A model generated the notes under the pieces. The model did not search any database. It worked only from the letters and a program-made list of their open reading frames with translations, and was not told the origin of the DNA. From Actinomycetota bacterium (GTDB lineage: Bacteria; Actinomycetota; Thermoleophilia; Solirubrobacterales; Solirubrobacteraceae), in NCBI GenBank assembly GCA_005883215.1, contig VAYS01000009.1:62001-126000 (forward strand): DNA of 64,000 nt, read 5' to 3'. Below, one piece after another: positions 33,733-41,279 of the stretch; position 1 is the stretch's first letter, and every line of letters begins with the position of its first letter. A program made the position numbers and the translations under genes.

Positions 33733-35949
33733 ATGGCCAAGGACACCGAGAAGCTGATCCGCCAGCTCTCGCTCATCTCGTATCTGATGGCCGAGCGCCG
33801 CCCGGTGACCGCGCTCGAGATCCGGCGCGACGTCGAGGGCTACAGCGGCATGAACGAGGACGCCTTCGCGCGCCGCTTCTATGCCGATCGAGCCGAGCTG
33901 GAATCGCTGCGCATCCAGCTCACCGTCGAGAAGCCGATCGACGGGGTGGCCGAGCAGGAGAACTACTCGCTGCGGCCCGAGAACTTCCACCTGCCGGCGA
34001 TCGCGTTCTCTGACCAGGAGCTGGCCGCGCTGCAGACCGCCCTGTCCCTGCTCGACGGCGAGTTCGCCTACGCCGAGCCGCTGCGCCTGGCCCTCCAGCA
34101 GATCACCTGGGGCCGGCCCAGCCCGCTGCGCGCCCCCGAGCAGCGATCGGTGGCGCTGGGGATCACCGCCTCGGCGGGCGGCCACGAGCTCTCCCAGCGC
34201 CTGCAGAAGATCGAGACGGCGATCTTTCGCCAGAAGACGATCACCTTCGACTACTACACGATGGAGCGCGACGAGGTCGGCCCGCGCAAGGTGGATCCCT
34301 ACCACCTGCTGTTTCAGGGCGGGCAGTTCTACCTCCTGGGCCGCTCGCACGAGCGTCGCGCGATGCGCGTGTTTCGCCTCAGCCGCATGCGGGGCAAGGT
34401 CGCCTACGCCACCAAGGCCGAGCACGACTTCAAGCGCCCGACGGACTTCGACCCGCGCGCGTACGCCAACCGGGCCGAATGGCAGTTCGGCGATCACGCC
34501 GGGGAGGCCAAGGTCTGGATCTCCCCGCGCATCGCCTGGCAGATCGAGCGCCACTTCGGTCGCTACGGCGAGGTGCGCGAGCCCCAGCGCGGCGAGCGCC
34601 CGCCCGGGCGCCGCGCGCCCGCCGACGGTGGCGATCGGGTGTTCGTCACCCCCTACGCCAGCGCCCGACAGCTGGTCTCCTGGCTGCTCGGGCTGGGAGA
34701 GCACGCGCGGGTGCTCGAGCCGCCCGAGCTCTCCGAGGAGGTCACGCGTCGCGCCCGCCTGCTCGTCGAGCGCCATCGCGGGCCCGCCCATCCGCCCGAG
34801 AGCTCGGCCCGCTCGGGGGCCTCGGCGCGCTCGGCCGGGTCGGCGCGGGGCACGCGCTCGGCGCGGGGCGGGCGCTCGGGCCGGGGGACTCGCTCGGGCC
34901 GGTCGGCTGCGGCGTCCTCGCGGCGGGCCCCGAGCGCCGAGGCGGCGTCGGCCCGCGGCAACGGCGGCCGCGCGGCGTCTTCGAACGGGCGCCACGAGGC
35001 CGCCATCCGGCCCGAGCGCTTCGCCCGGCTGGTGACCCTGGCCTCGATCCTGATCGACGCCGGGCGCGCCGGGCGCAACCTGCCCATGGCCGAGGTGTGC
35101 GAGCGCCTGCAGGTGTCCGAGCAGGAGCTGGTCGAGGACATCAACGTGCTCAACGTCGTGAACTTCGGCGGCGGCTCCTACGTTCTGTACGCCGAGGTCA
35201 ACGACGAGGGCGAGATCGAGGTCGACCCTGAGCCCTACAGCGACAACTTCGCCCGGCCGGCGCGGCTGCTGCCGGTGGAGGCCAAGGCGCTGGTGGCGGC
35301 CATCGACCTGATCGGCGAGCACATCCCCGAGGGCTCGCTCACCTCGGCACGGGAGAAGATCGTCGCCGCCCTGGGCGAGGACCCAATGGAGCAGGGCCTG
35401 CAGGTGGCCGCGGGCGGGGGCGACGACTCCGAGGTCTCGCGGGTGGTCTCCGAGGCGATCGCCGATCGCCGGCTGCTGGAGCTCGAGTACTACAAGGAGA
35501 ACGAGGACGAGTTCTCCCGCCGCACGGTCGAGCCTTACGCCCAGATCAACGGGCGCGAGGGGTGGTACGTGGCCAGCTTTGACCCAGCCAAGGACGACGT
35601 GCGCCATTTTCGGCTGGACCGGATCAAGAGCGCGCGCGTGGCCGATCAGACCTTCGAGCCGCGCCCCGACGTCAACCCGTCGGCCGACGTCGAGGGCTGG
35701 CCGCGCACCGGCCAGGTGCCCGCCTCGCGCACCGCGCGGGTGTGGATCGATCCCGAGCGCGCCCGCTGGGCCCGCGAGGAGCGCGAGGTGGTCGAGGAGC
35801 TGCCCGATGGCGCTGTGATCGTCGAGCTGTCCTTCGCCGGCACCGACTGGCTGGTGCGGGAGGTGCTCAAGGAGGCCGGCGACGCGGTGGTGCTCGATCC
35901 CGACGACGCGCGCCGGGCCGTGGCCGCCGCCGCCAAGCGCCTGGCGTGA
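33733..35949 (+). CDS. pafBC: Fused PafB-PafC WYL-domain regulator
   Basis: A 738-residue fusion of two WYL regulators. The PafB half (1-350) has an N-terminal winged helix (TEKLIRQLSLISYLMAERRP) and a WYL domain (ITFDYYTMERDEVGPRKVDP). A low-complexity Ser/Ala/Arg/Gly linker of about 55 residues (355-410) follows. The PafC half (415-738) has a second winged helix (RLVTLASILIDAGRAGRNLP) and a WYL domain (LELEYYKENEDEFSRRTVEP). In mycobacteria the PafB-PafC heterodimer activates the LexA-independent DNA-damage response; fused versions occur in other actinobacteria. The WYL domains probably sense single-stranded nucleic acid. It is not next to proteasome genes here. Confidence 0.9.
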   Translation: MAKDTEKLIRQLSLISYLMAERRPVTALEIRRDVEGYSGMNEDAFARRFYADRAELESLRIQLTVEKPIDGVAEQENYSLRPENFHLPAIAFSDQELAALQTALSLLDGEFAYAEPLRLALQQITWGRPSPLRAPEQRSVALGITASAGGHELSQRLQKIETAIFRQKTITFDYYTMERDEVGPRKVDPYHLLFQGGQFYLLGRSHERRAMRVFRLSRMRGKVAYATKAEHDFKRPTDFDPRAYANRAEWQFGDHAGEAKVWISPRIAWQIERHFGRYGEVREPQRGERPPGRRAPADGGDRVFVTPYASARQLVSWLLGLGEHARVLEPPELSEEVTRRARLLVERHRGPAHPPESSARSGASARSAGSARGTRSARGGRSGRGTRSGRSAAASSRRAPSAEAASARGNGGRAASSNGRHEAAIRPERFARLVTLASILIDAGRAGRNLPMAEVCERLQVSEQELVEDINVLNVVNFGGGSYVLYAEVNDEGEIEVDPEPYSDNFARPARLLPVEAKALVAAIDLIGEHIPEGSLTSAREKIVAALGEDPMEQGLQVAAGGGDDSEVSRVVSEAIADRRLLELEYYKENEDEFSRRTVEPYAQINGREGWYVASFDPAKDDVRHFRLDRIKSARVADQTFEPRPDVNPSADVEGWPRTGQVPASRTARVWIDPERARWAREEREVVEELPDGAVIVELSFAGTDWLVREVLKEAGDAVVLDPDDARRAVAAAAKRLA

Positions 35950-36003
35950 TTTCCCCGCGAGCCTCGGCGGCCGGTGGGCAGTCGCCCGCGAGCGGCGGCG
36001 TCA

Positions 36004-36055
36004 AGTGAGCCGTCGGCGCCCAGTGAGCCGTCGCGCCCAGTGAGCCGTCGCGCCC
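36004..36055 (+). repeat. Three tandem 17/18-bp repeats before the PPOX-family gene
   Basis: AGTGAGCCGTCGgCGCCC (36004-36021, 18 bases) is followed by two identical 17-base units AGTGAGCCGTCGCGCCC (36022-36038 and 36039-36055). Each begins with a GTG codon, and the third GTG (36040) is in frame with the downstream gene. Confidence 0.9.
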
Positions 36056-36063
36056 GGATCCGC

Positions 36064-36528
36064 ATGACCGAGGCCGAGGCGGCCGCGTTCCTGGACGGGC
36101 AGCGCACCGTGGTGTGCGCCACGATCGGCCCCGACGGCTGGCCCCATCTGATGCCGCTGTGGTACGTGTTGCGCGAGGCCGGCGACGCTCCCTCTCCCCA
36201 GCTGTGGTCGTGGACCTACGCCGCCTCGCAGAAGGTCAAGAACCTCGAACGCGATCCGCGCGCCACGCTGCAGGTCGAGACCGGCGAGCGCTATGACCAG
36301 CTCCGCGGCCTGATGCTCAAGGCCGACGTCGTCGTCCATCGCGCGGAGGCCGACGTGGCGGCGCTGGGCATGGAGATATTCACCCGCTATGCGGGCGGGG
36401 AGGCCGGCGAGCTCCCCGACGAGGTGCGCGAGATGGTCCGCGCCCAGGCGCCCAAGCGGGTGGGGCTGCAGTTCGTCGAGCGCGAGCGGGCCAGCTGGGA
36501 CCACGGCAAGCTGGGCGGCGCCTATTGA
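36064..36528 (+). CDS. PPOX-family flavin/F420-binding protein
   Basis: A 154-residue split-barrel protein of the pyridoxamine 5'-phosphate oxidase-like superfamily: FLDGQRTVVCATIGPDGWPH, LMPLWYVL, and SQKVKNLERDPRATLQVET. Actinobacterial members often bind F420, FMN, or heme breakdown products. The ending ASWDHGKLGGAY is characteristic of a subfamily annotated as F420-dependent. ATG 36064 starts the domain; in-frame GTGs upstream lie within the 17-bp tandem repeats. Substrate unknown. Confidence 0.8.
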   Translation: MTEAEAAAFLDGQRTVVCATIGPDGWPHLMPLWYVLREAGDAPSPQLWSWTYAASQKVKNLERDPRATLQVETGERYDQLRGLMLKADVVVHRAEADVAALGMEIFTRYAGGEAGELPDEVREMVRAQAPKRVGLQFVERERASWDHGKLGGAY

Positions 36529-36654
36529 GGGCGGTTCGCCGCCGTACCCCAGGCCCGGCGCGAGCTCGAGGGGCAGCAGCGGCCCGTCCCGGAGGAGTGG
36601 GCCCCGGAACCCACGCCGCTAGGCTGCGAGACCGGCGATGAGATCCGCGAGGCG
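36529..36654. other. Junction upstream of truncated rmlA
   Basis: No frame across 36529-36620 encodes the missing rmlA N-terminus. The frame that joins rmlA is open back to 36529 but has no start codon. rmlA homology begins only at about 36628 (ETGDEIREAVGDGSRFG). A deletion endpoint near 36625 is likely. Confidence 0.5.
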
Positions 36655-37545
36655 GTGGGCGACGGCTCGCGCTTCGGCGTCGGCGTCGAGTACGTGGTCC
36701 AGGACGAGCCGCTCGGGCTGGCCCACGCCGTGCTCACCGCCGAGGGCTTCCTGGGCAGCGATCCGTTCGTCATGTATCTGGGCGACAACCTCCTGCAGGG
36801 GGGGATCACCGACCTCGTCGAGGCGTTCCGACGCCACGAGCCCGACGCGCTGATCCTGCTCACACCGGTCCCCGACCCCGAGAACTACGGGGTGGCCGAG
36901 CTCCAGCGCGCCGACGGCGACGGGGCCGGCCACGTGGTGCGCCTGGTGGAGAAGCCCAGCACGCCCCGCAGCGACCTGGCGCTGGTGGGGGTCTACATGT
37001 TCACCGGAGTCATCCACGAGGCGGCCCGGGCGATCCGCCCCAGCGCGCGTGGGGAGCTCGAGATCACGGACGCGATCCAGCACCTGGTCGACGGCGGTCT
37101 GCGCGTCGAGCCGCACATCGTCCGCGGCTGGTGGAAGGACACCGGCCGGCTGGCCGACATGCTCGAGGCCAACCGCCTGGTGCTCGACACCATGGATCGC
37201 CGGGTGGAGGGGACGCTCGAGGACTCCCAGGCCGACGGCCGGGTGGTCATCGAGCCCGGGGCCACCCTGGTGCGGGCCACCGTGCGCGGCCCCACCATCA
37301 TCGGTGCGCGCACCCGCATCGTGGACGCCCACGTGGGGCCCTACACGGCGATCGCCGAGGACTGCCTGATCGAGCACTCCGAGCTGGACCACTCGATCCT
37401 GCTCGCCGGCTGCTCGGTCCGCCACCTGGACCGCCGCCTGGAGTCCTCGCTGCTGGGCCGCAACGTCAAGGTCGACCGCGAGCCCCGGCAGCCGCGCGCC
37501 TACCGGTTCATGGTCGGCGACAACTCCGAGATCGCGATCCCGTGA
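36628..37545 (+). pseudogene. rmlA: 5'-truncated glucose-1-phosphate thymidylyltransferase (RmlA, long type)
   Basis: The protein matches long-form RmlA from ETGDEIREAVGDGSRFG onward. It includes VQDEPLGLAHAVLTAEGFLG, VMYLGDNLL, LVGVYMFT, RGWWKDTGRL and a C-terminal left-handed beta-helix (GPTIIGARTRIVDAHVGPYT). A complete enzyme begins about 55 residues earlier with the nucleotide-binding signature GGxGTRLRPxT, which is absent in all frames upstream. GTG 36655 could start translation, but the product would lack the catalytic nucleotide loop. The remainder has no stop or frameshift and its stop overlaps rmlD, so the loss is either recent or an assembly artefact. The full enzyme would activate glucose-1-phosphate with dTTP for rhamnose synthesis. 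Confidence 0.75.
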
Positions 37546-38414
37546 CCGCGCTGCTGATCACCGGCGCCGGCGGCATGCTCGGTCAGGCGGTGGTGGCCGA
37601 GGCGAGCACGCGGGGACACCAATACGCCGCGCTGGACCGCGCCGGCCTGGATGTCACCGACGCCCCGGCGGTGACCCGGGCGGTGGCGCAGGCCGCGCCG
37701 GCGTGGGTCATCAACTGCGCGGCCTACACCGACGTCGACGGCGCCGAGTCCGATCCCCGGGGCGCGCTGGCGGTCAACGGCGCCGGGGCGGGCAACGTCG
37801 CGCGGGCGGCGGCGGCGATCGGGGCGCGCCTGGTGCACCTATCGACCGACTACGTCTTCGACGGGCGCTCCCGGCGCCCCTACGTGGAGTCTGATCCCAC
37901 CGGCCCTCCCTCCTCCTACGGCGCCTCCAAGCTCGCGGGCGAGCGCGAGGTGGCGGCGTCCGGGGCCGAGCACGTGATCGTGCGCACCTCGTGGTTGTTC
38001 GGGACCGGGGGGCGAAACTTCGTCGACACGATGCTCGAGTTGGGCGCCCAGCGCGACCGGCTGGCGGTGGTCTCCGACCAGGTCGGCTGCCCGACCTGGA
38101 CCGGGCACCTGGCCCCCGCGCTGCTCGGGCTGGCCGAGGGCGACGTCGCCGGCGTGGTGCACGCGGCGGGCGCCGGCTCGTGCTCCTGGCACCGCCTGGC
38201 GGTGGAGATCTTCGCCCTGGCCGGCCTGGACTGCGAGGTCGGCGAGACCAGCACCGCGGCGGTGGCGCGCCCCGCCCCTCGTCCCCCCTACAGCGTGCTG
38301 GGCAGCGAGCGCTCCGACGCCCCGCGGCTGCCCGCCTGGCGCGAGGGCCTGCGCGCATACCTGGCCCAGCGCGGCGCGCTGGCTCGGGCCGGCGCCCCGG
38401 GGTCAACGGCGTGA
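37542..38414 (+). CDS. rmlD: dTDP-4-dehydrorhamnose reductase
   Basis: A 290-residue extended SDR that makes the last step of dTDP-L-rhamnose synthesis. It has the NAD(P)-binding LLITGAGGMLGQAV, NCAAYTDVDGAE, STDYVFDG, active-site Tyr/Lys in SSYGASKLAGER, VRTSWLFG and DQVGCPTW, all RmlD hallmarks. GTG 37542 overlaps the rmlA stop (GTGA), and its own stop overlaps rmlB. No rmlC (3,5-epimerase) is present in the cluster. Confidence 0.9.
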   Translation: MTALLITGAGGMLGQAVVAEASTRGHQYAALDRAGLDVTDAPAVTRAVAQAAPAWVINCAAYTDVDGAESDPRGALAVNGAGAGNVARAAAAIGARLVHLSTDYVFDGRSRRPYVESDPTGPPSSYGASKLAGEREVAASGAEHVIVRTSWLFGTGGRNFVDTMLELGAQRDRLAVVSDQVGCPTWTGHLAPALLGLAEGDVAGVVHAAGAGSCSWHRLAVEIFALAGLDCEVGETSTAAVARPAPRPPYSVLGSERSDAPRLPAWREGLRAYLAQRGALARAGAPGSTA

Positions 38415-39409
38415 GGCTGCTGGTGTGCGGCGGGGCCGGGTTCATCGGCTCGAACTTCGTCCGGGTGAGGATCCGCGAGCAGGGCGACGAGGTCGTGGTG
38501 CTCGACAAGCTCACCTACGCCGGGCGCCGCGAGAACCTGCAGGACCTGGCTGGCGAGGCGGGCCTGACCTTCATCCACGGGGCGATCGAGGACTCGGCCT
38601 CGGTGGCGGACGCCATCGACGGCGCCGACGCGGTCGTCAACTTCGCCGCCGAGACCCACGTGGACCGCTCCATCGCCGAGCCCGACGCGTTCGTGACCAC
38701 CCACGCCCAGGGCACCTACGTGCTGCTGGAGGCCGCCCGCGAGCGCGGCACGCGCCTGCTGCAGGTGTCCACCGACGAGGTCTACGGGTCGATCGAGGAC
38801 GGCTCGTTCAGCGAGGGCTCGCCGCTGTCGCCCTCCTCCCCCTACAGCGCGACCAAGGCCGGGGCCGACCTGCTCGTCTCCTCCTACTTTCACACCTACC
38901 GCCTGGAGACCGCGATCTGCCGCGGGTCCAACAACTACGGGCCCTACCAGCACCCCGAGAAGCTGATCCCGTTGATGGTGCTCAACGCGCTCGCCGGCGA
39001 TCCCCTGCCCGTCTACGGGGACGGCATGAACGTGCGCAACTGGCTCTACGTGGAGGACTTCGCCCGGGCGGTCGGGCAGGTGCTCGAGCGCGGCGAGCCC
39101 GGCGAGGTCTACAACGTCGGCGGGCCCGACGAGCGCCCCAACCTCGAGGTGGTGCGGCGGATCCTCGAGTTGTGCGGGCGGGACGAGTCGCTGATCGAGT
39201 ACGTCGCCGACCGACCCGGCCACGACCGGCGCTACTCGCTGAGCTCGGAGAAGGTCAGGGGGCTCGGCTGGCGCCCCCAGACGCGCTTTGGGGCGGGCCT
39301 GGAGCAAACGGTCGCCTGGTACCGCGACAACGTGTGGTGGTGGGAGCCGATCCGCTCGGGCGCCTACCGCGACTACTACGAGCGCCAGTACGGGCGCTCG
39401 CTGGGCTAG
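38411..39409 (+). CDS. rmlB: dTDP-glucose 4,6-dehydratase
   Basis: A 332-residue extended SDR. Nucleotide binding LLVCGGAGFIGSNFV, LDKLTYAGRRENL, substrate motif NFAAETHVDRSI, catalytic STDEVYGSI and the Tyr/Lys in SPYSATKAGADL, and SNNYGPYQHPEKLIPL are all RmlB signatures. It converts dTDP-glucose to dTDP-4-keto-6-deoxyglucose. GTG 38411 overlaps the rmlD stop. Rhamnose links arabinogalactan or other cell-wall glycans in many actinobacteria, a likely purpose here. Confidence 0.92.
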   Translation: MRLLVCGGAGFIGSNFVRVRIREQGDEVVVLDKLTYAGRRENLQDLAGEAGLTFIHGAIEDSASVADAIDGADAVVNFAAETHVDRSIAEPDAFVTTHAQGTYVLLEAARERGTRLLQVSTDEVYGSIEDGSFSEGSPLSPSSPYSATKAGADLLVSSYFHTYRLETAICRGSNNYGPYQHPEKLIPLMVLNALAGDPLPVYGDGMNVRNWLYVEDFARAVGQVLERGEPGEVYNVGGPDERPNLEVVRRILELCGRDESLIEYVADRPGHDRRYSLSSEKVRGLGWRPQTRFGAGLEQTVAWYRDNVWWWEPIRSGAYRDYYERQYGRSLG

Positions 39410-39422
39410 GGCCGGGGCGGCC

Positions 39423-40004
39423 CTAGCGCGCGGTCCGGGGCGCGCCGCCCCGGGGTCCGGTGGCGCCCGTGGATCCCCGGGCGCCGGTGGCGCCGGTCGC
39501 CCCGGTGGGTCCGTGCCGAGCCGGCGTGCGCCTCGGCGCCGTGGGCTTGCCCGAGGGGGCGGGCCCGAACACCCGACCGAGCCCGGCCAGGTGCCAGCGC
39601 CCGCCCTCCTTTATCAGCGTCAGGGTGTCGATGCGGTCGTGGCCGTTGTGGGAGGACTTGACCTGGGCGGTGGCCTGGTCGCCGTTGACCGAGACGCTCT
39701 GCACCGAGGTGGTGAAGGTGTCGGCCGCGTCGAGCTGGCGGCGGACCGCGTCCTGACAGCCGCCCTTGGCCCGGTCGAGCGCCGCCACCAGCGCACCGGA
39801 GAGGTCCTGCTGGCAGATGTGCTTTTCGTCGTGCTTGCTCGCCGCCGAGTTCCAGTCGTCGATCTCCTGGGCCACCGCCTTGGACTCGCCGCTGAAGCGC
39901 CCCGCCGAGGTCTGGGGGGCCTGGGCGCAGCCCGCGGCCAGGGAGGCGATCGCCGTCGCGCACGTCAAGGCCGACGCAAGACGATGCGGTGGGCGGCGAC
40001 GCAT
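39423..40004 (-). CDS. Lipoprotein with NTF2-like domain and collagen-like tail
   Basis: A 193-residue exported lipoprotein. The signal peptide ends in the lipobox SLAAGCAQ. Residues 35-145 look like a small NTF2/SnoaL-like or DUF4878-type fold (FTTSVQSVSVNGDQATAQVK; DTLTLIKEGGRWHLAGLG) with two cysteines, probably a disulfide. The C-terminal tail is a short collagen-like run of Gly-X-Y triplets (GPTGATGATGARGSTGATG). Function unknown; probably a surface protein. It converges with rmlB, 13 bases away. Confidence 0.7.
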   Translation of the reverse strand: MRRRPPHRLASALTCATAIASLAAGCAQAPQTSAGRFSGESKAVAQEIDDWNSAASKHDEKHICQQDLSGALVAALDRAKGGCQDAVRRQLDAADTFTTSVQSVSVNGDQATAQVKSSHNGHDRIDTLTLIKEGGRWHLAGLGRVFGPAPSGKPTAPRRTPARHGPTGATGATGARGSTGATGPRGGAPRTAR

Positions 40005-40031
40005 CGCCAGAGCCTACGGCAGAATCGGCCG

Positions 40032-40751
40032 GTGCCCGCCCACCGCGCCGCGCCCCGTCCCGGCCGCGACCGAGCGCTGGCGACGCTCGAGCGCGAGGTG
40101 GTCGGCTGCCGTCGCTGCCCGCGGCTGGTGGCCTGGCGCGAGCAGGTGGCCCAGACCAAGCGCGCGGCCTTTGCCCAGCAGACCTACTGGGCGCGACCGG
40201 TTCCCGGCTTCGGCGATCCTGGCGCCCGCGTCATGCTGCTCGGCCTGGCGCCCGCCGCCCACGGCGCCAACCGCACCGGGCGCATCTTCACCGGGGACCG
40301 CTCGGGCGACTGGCTGTTCGCGGCGCTGTGGCGCACCGGCTTCGCCAACCAGCCGCAGTCCCTGGCGCGTGACGACGGGCTGCGGCTGCGCGGGTGCTGG
40401 ATCACCGCCGCCGTGCGCTGTGCCCCGCCCGCCAACCGGCCCACGCCCCAAGAGCGCGACCGCTGCCTGCCCTACACGGCGCGCGAGCTCGAGCTGCTCG
40501 ACGGCGTGTCGGTGCTCGTGTGTCTGGGCGCCTATGCCTGGGATGCCGCCCTGCGCCTGGCCGCCGCCGGGGGCGACGATCGCCCGCGCCCGCGCCCGCG
40601 CTTCGGTCACGGCGCCGAGGTGCGCATCGGCGCCCGGACGCTGCTCGGCTGCTTTCACCCCAGCCAGCAGAACACGTTCACCGGGGTCCTGACCGAGGAG
40701 ATGACCGACGCCGTGCTCCGGCACGCCCGCGAGCTCGCCGGGCTGGATTAG
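40032..40751 (+). CDS. udgB: Iron-sulfur uracil-DNA glycosylase (family 5, UdgB-like)
   Basis: A 239-residue DNA repair glycosylase. Cys26 and Cys29 (VGCRRCPRL) plus later cysteines (RGCWITAAVRCAP; ERDRCLPY) fit the 4Fe-4S site. The active-site block LLGLAPAAHGANRTGRIFTG matches family 5, which lacks the catalytic Asp of family 1. GCFHPSQQNTFTG supplies the second motif. It removes uracil and other deaminated bases. GTG 40032 starts 27 bases from the divergent lipoprotein gene. The stop overlaps the convergent Nudix gene by 4 bases. Confidence 0.88.
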   Translation: MPAHRAAPRPGRDRALATLEREVVGCRRCPRLVAWREQVAQTKRAAFAQQTYWARPVPGFGDPGARVMLLGLAPAAHGANRTGRIFTGDRSGDWLFAALWRTGFANQPQSLARDDGLRLRGCWITAAVRCAPPANRPTPQERDRCLPYTARELELLDGVSVLVCLGAYAWDAALRLAAAGGDDRPRPRPRFGHGAEVRIGARTLLGCFHPSQQNTFTGVLTEEMTDAVLRHARELAGLD

Positions 40752-41215
40752 TCGCCCGCGCCGCGCTCCAGGGCGAGGATCGGCATCACCGACTTGCCCA
40801 CCGCCGCCGGCAGCCCCCCCGCGCCAAACCAGCCCGCCTCTGCTATCTCGGCGCTCTGAACTTCAAGGAGCTTGTCCTCGACGAGCACCGAGTAGCAGAA
40901 CAGCGTGTCGCGCTTGTACTCGAGCTCCAGCTCGAGTACCCCCAGCTCGGTGAGGGCCAGGTCGCACAGGCCGAGCTCCTCGGAGAGCTCGCGGTGGGCG
41001 GCCCGCAGGGGATCCTCCCTGGGGCGCACGAACCCTCCCGGCAGCTCCCACTGGCGGCGGCCATAGGTGTGGCGCACGAGCACGACCTCGTCGCCGCAGC
41101 GGACCACGCACTTGACTCCCCGGGTGCGGGGCCGGGTGAGAAACCACCCCACCCGGAGCAGGCCGTAGGCGATGCGATAGCCGCGTCGCGCTAGCGCTTG
41201 CCTGACTGCGGCCAC
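40748..41215 (-). CDS. Nudix hydrolase
   Basis: A 155-residue Nudix protein. The Nudix box is GGFVRPREDPLRAAHRELSEELG, which keeps the REx(2)EE core as RELSEEL. Before it lies VKCVVRCGDEVVLVRHTYG, and the opening residues form a hydrophobic segment (YGLLRVGWFLTRP). Nudix enzymes hydrolyse nucleoside diphosphates linked to another group, for example damaged nucleotides; the substrate is undetermined. The start is GTG 41215. It ends over the 3' end of the uracil glycosylase gene. Confidence 0.83.
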   Translation of the reverse strand: MAAVRQALARRGYRIAYGLLRVGWFLTRPRTRGVKCVVRCGDEVVLVRHTYGRRQWELPGGFVRPREDPLRAAHRELSEELGLCDLALTELGVLELELEYKRDTLFCYSVLVEDKLLEVQSAEIAEAGWFGAGGLPAAVGKSVMPILALERGAGD

Positions 41216-41279
41216 CGGCTGAGGCTAACCGCTGGACCCGGCCGGTCCGCGGGGACCCCGACCGCTACGCTCGGATCCC

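Noticed and set aside
36655..37545. Functional RmlA starting at GTG 36655
   Set aside because: The nucleotide-binding GGxGTRLRP region is absent, so transferase activity is not expected; annotated as truncated instead.
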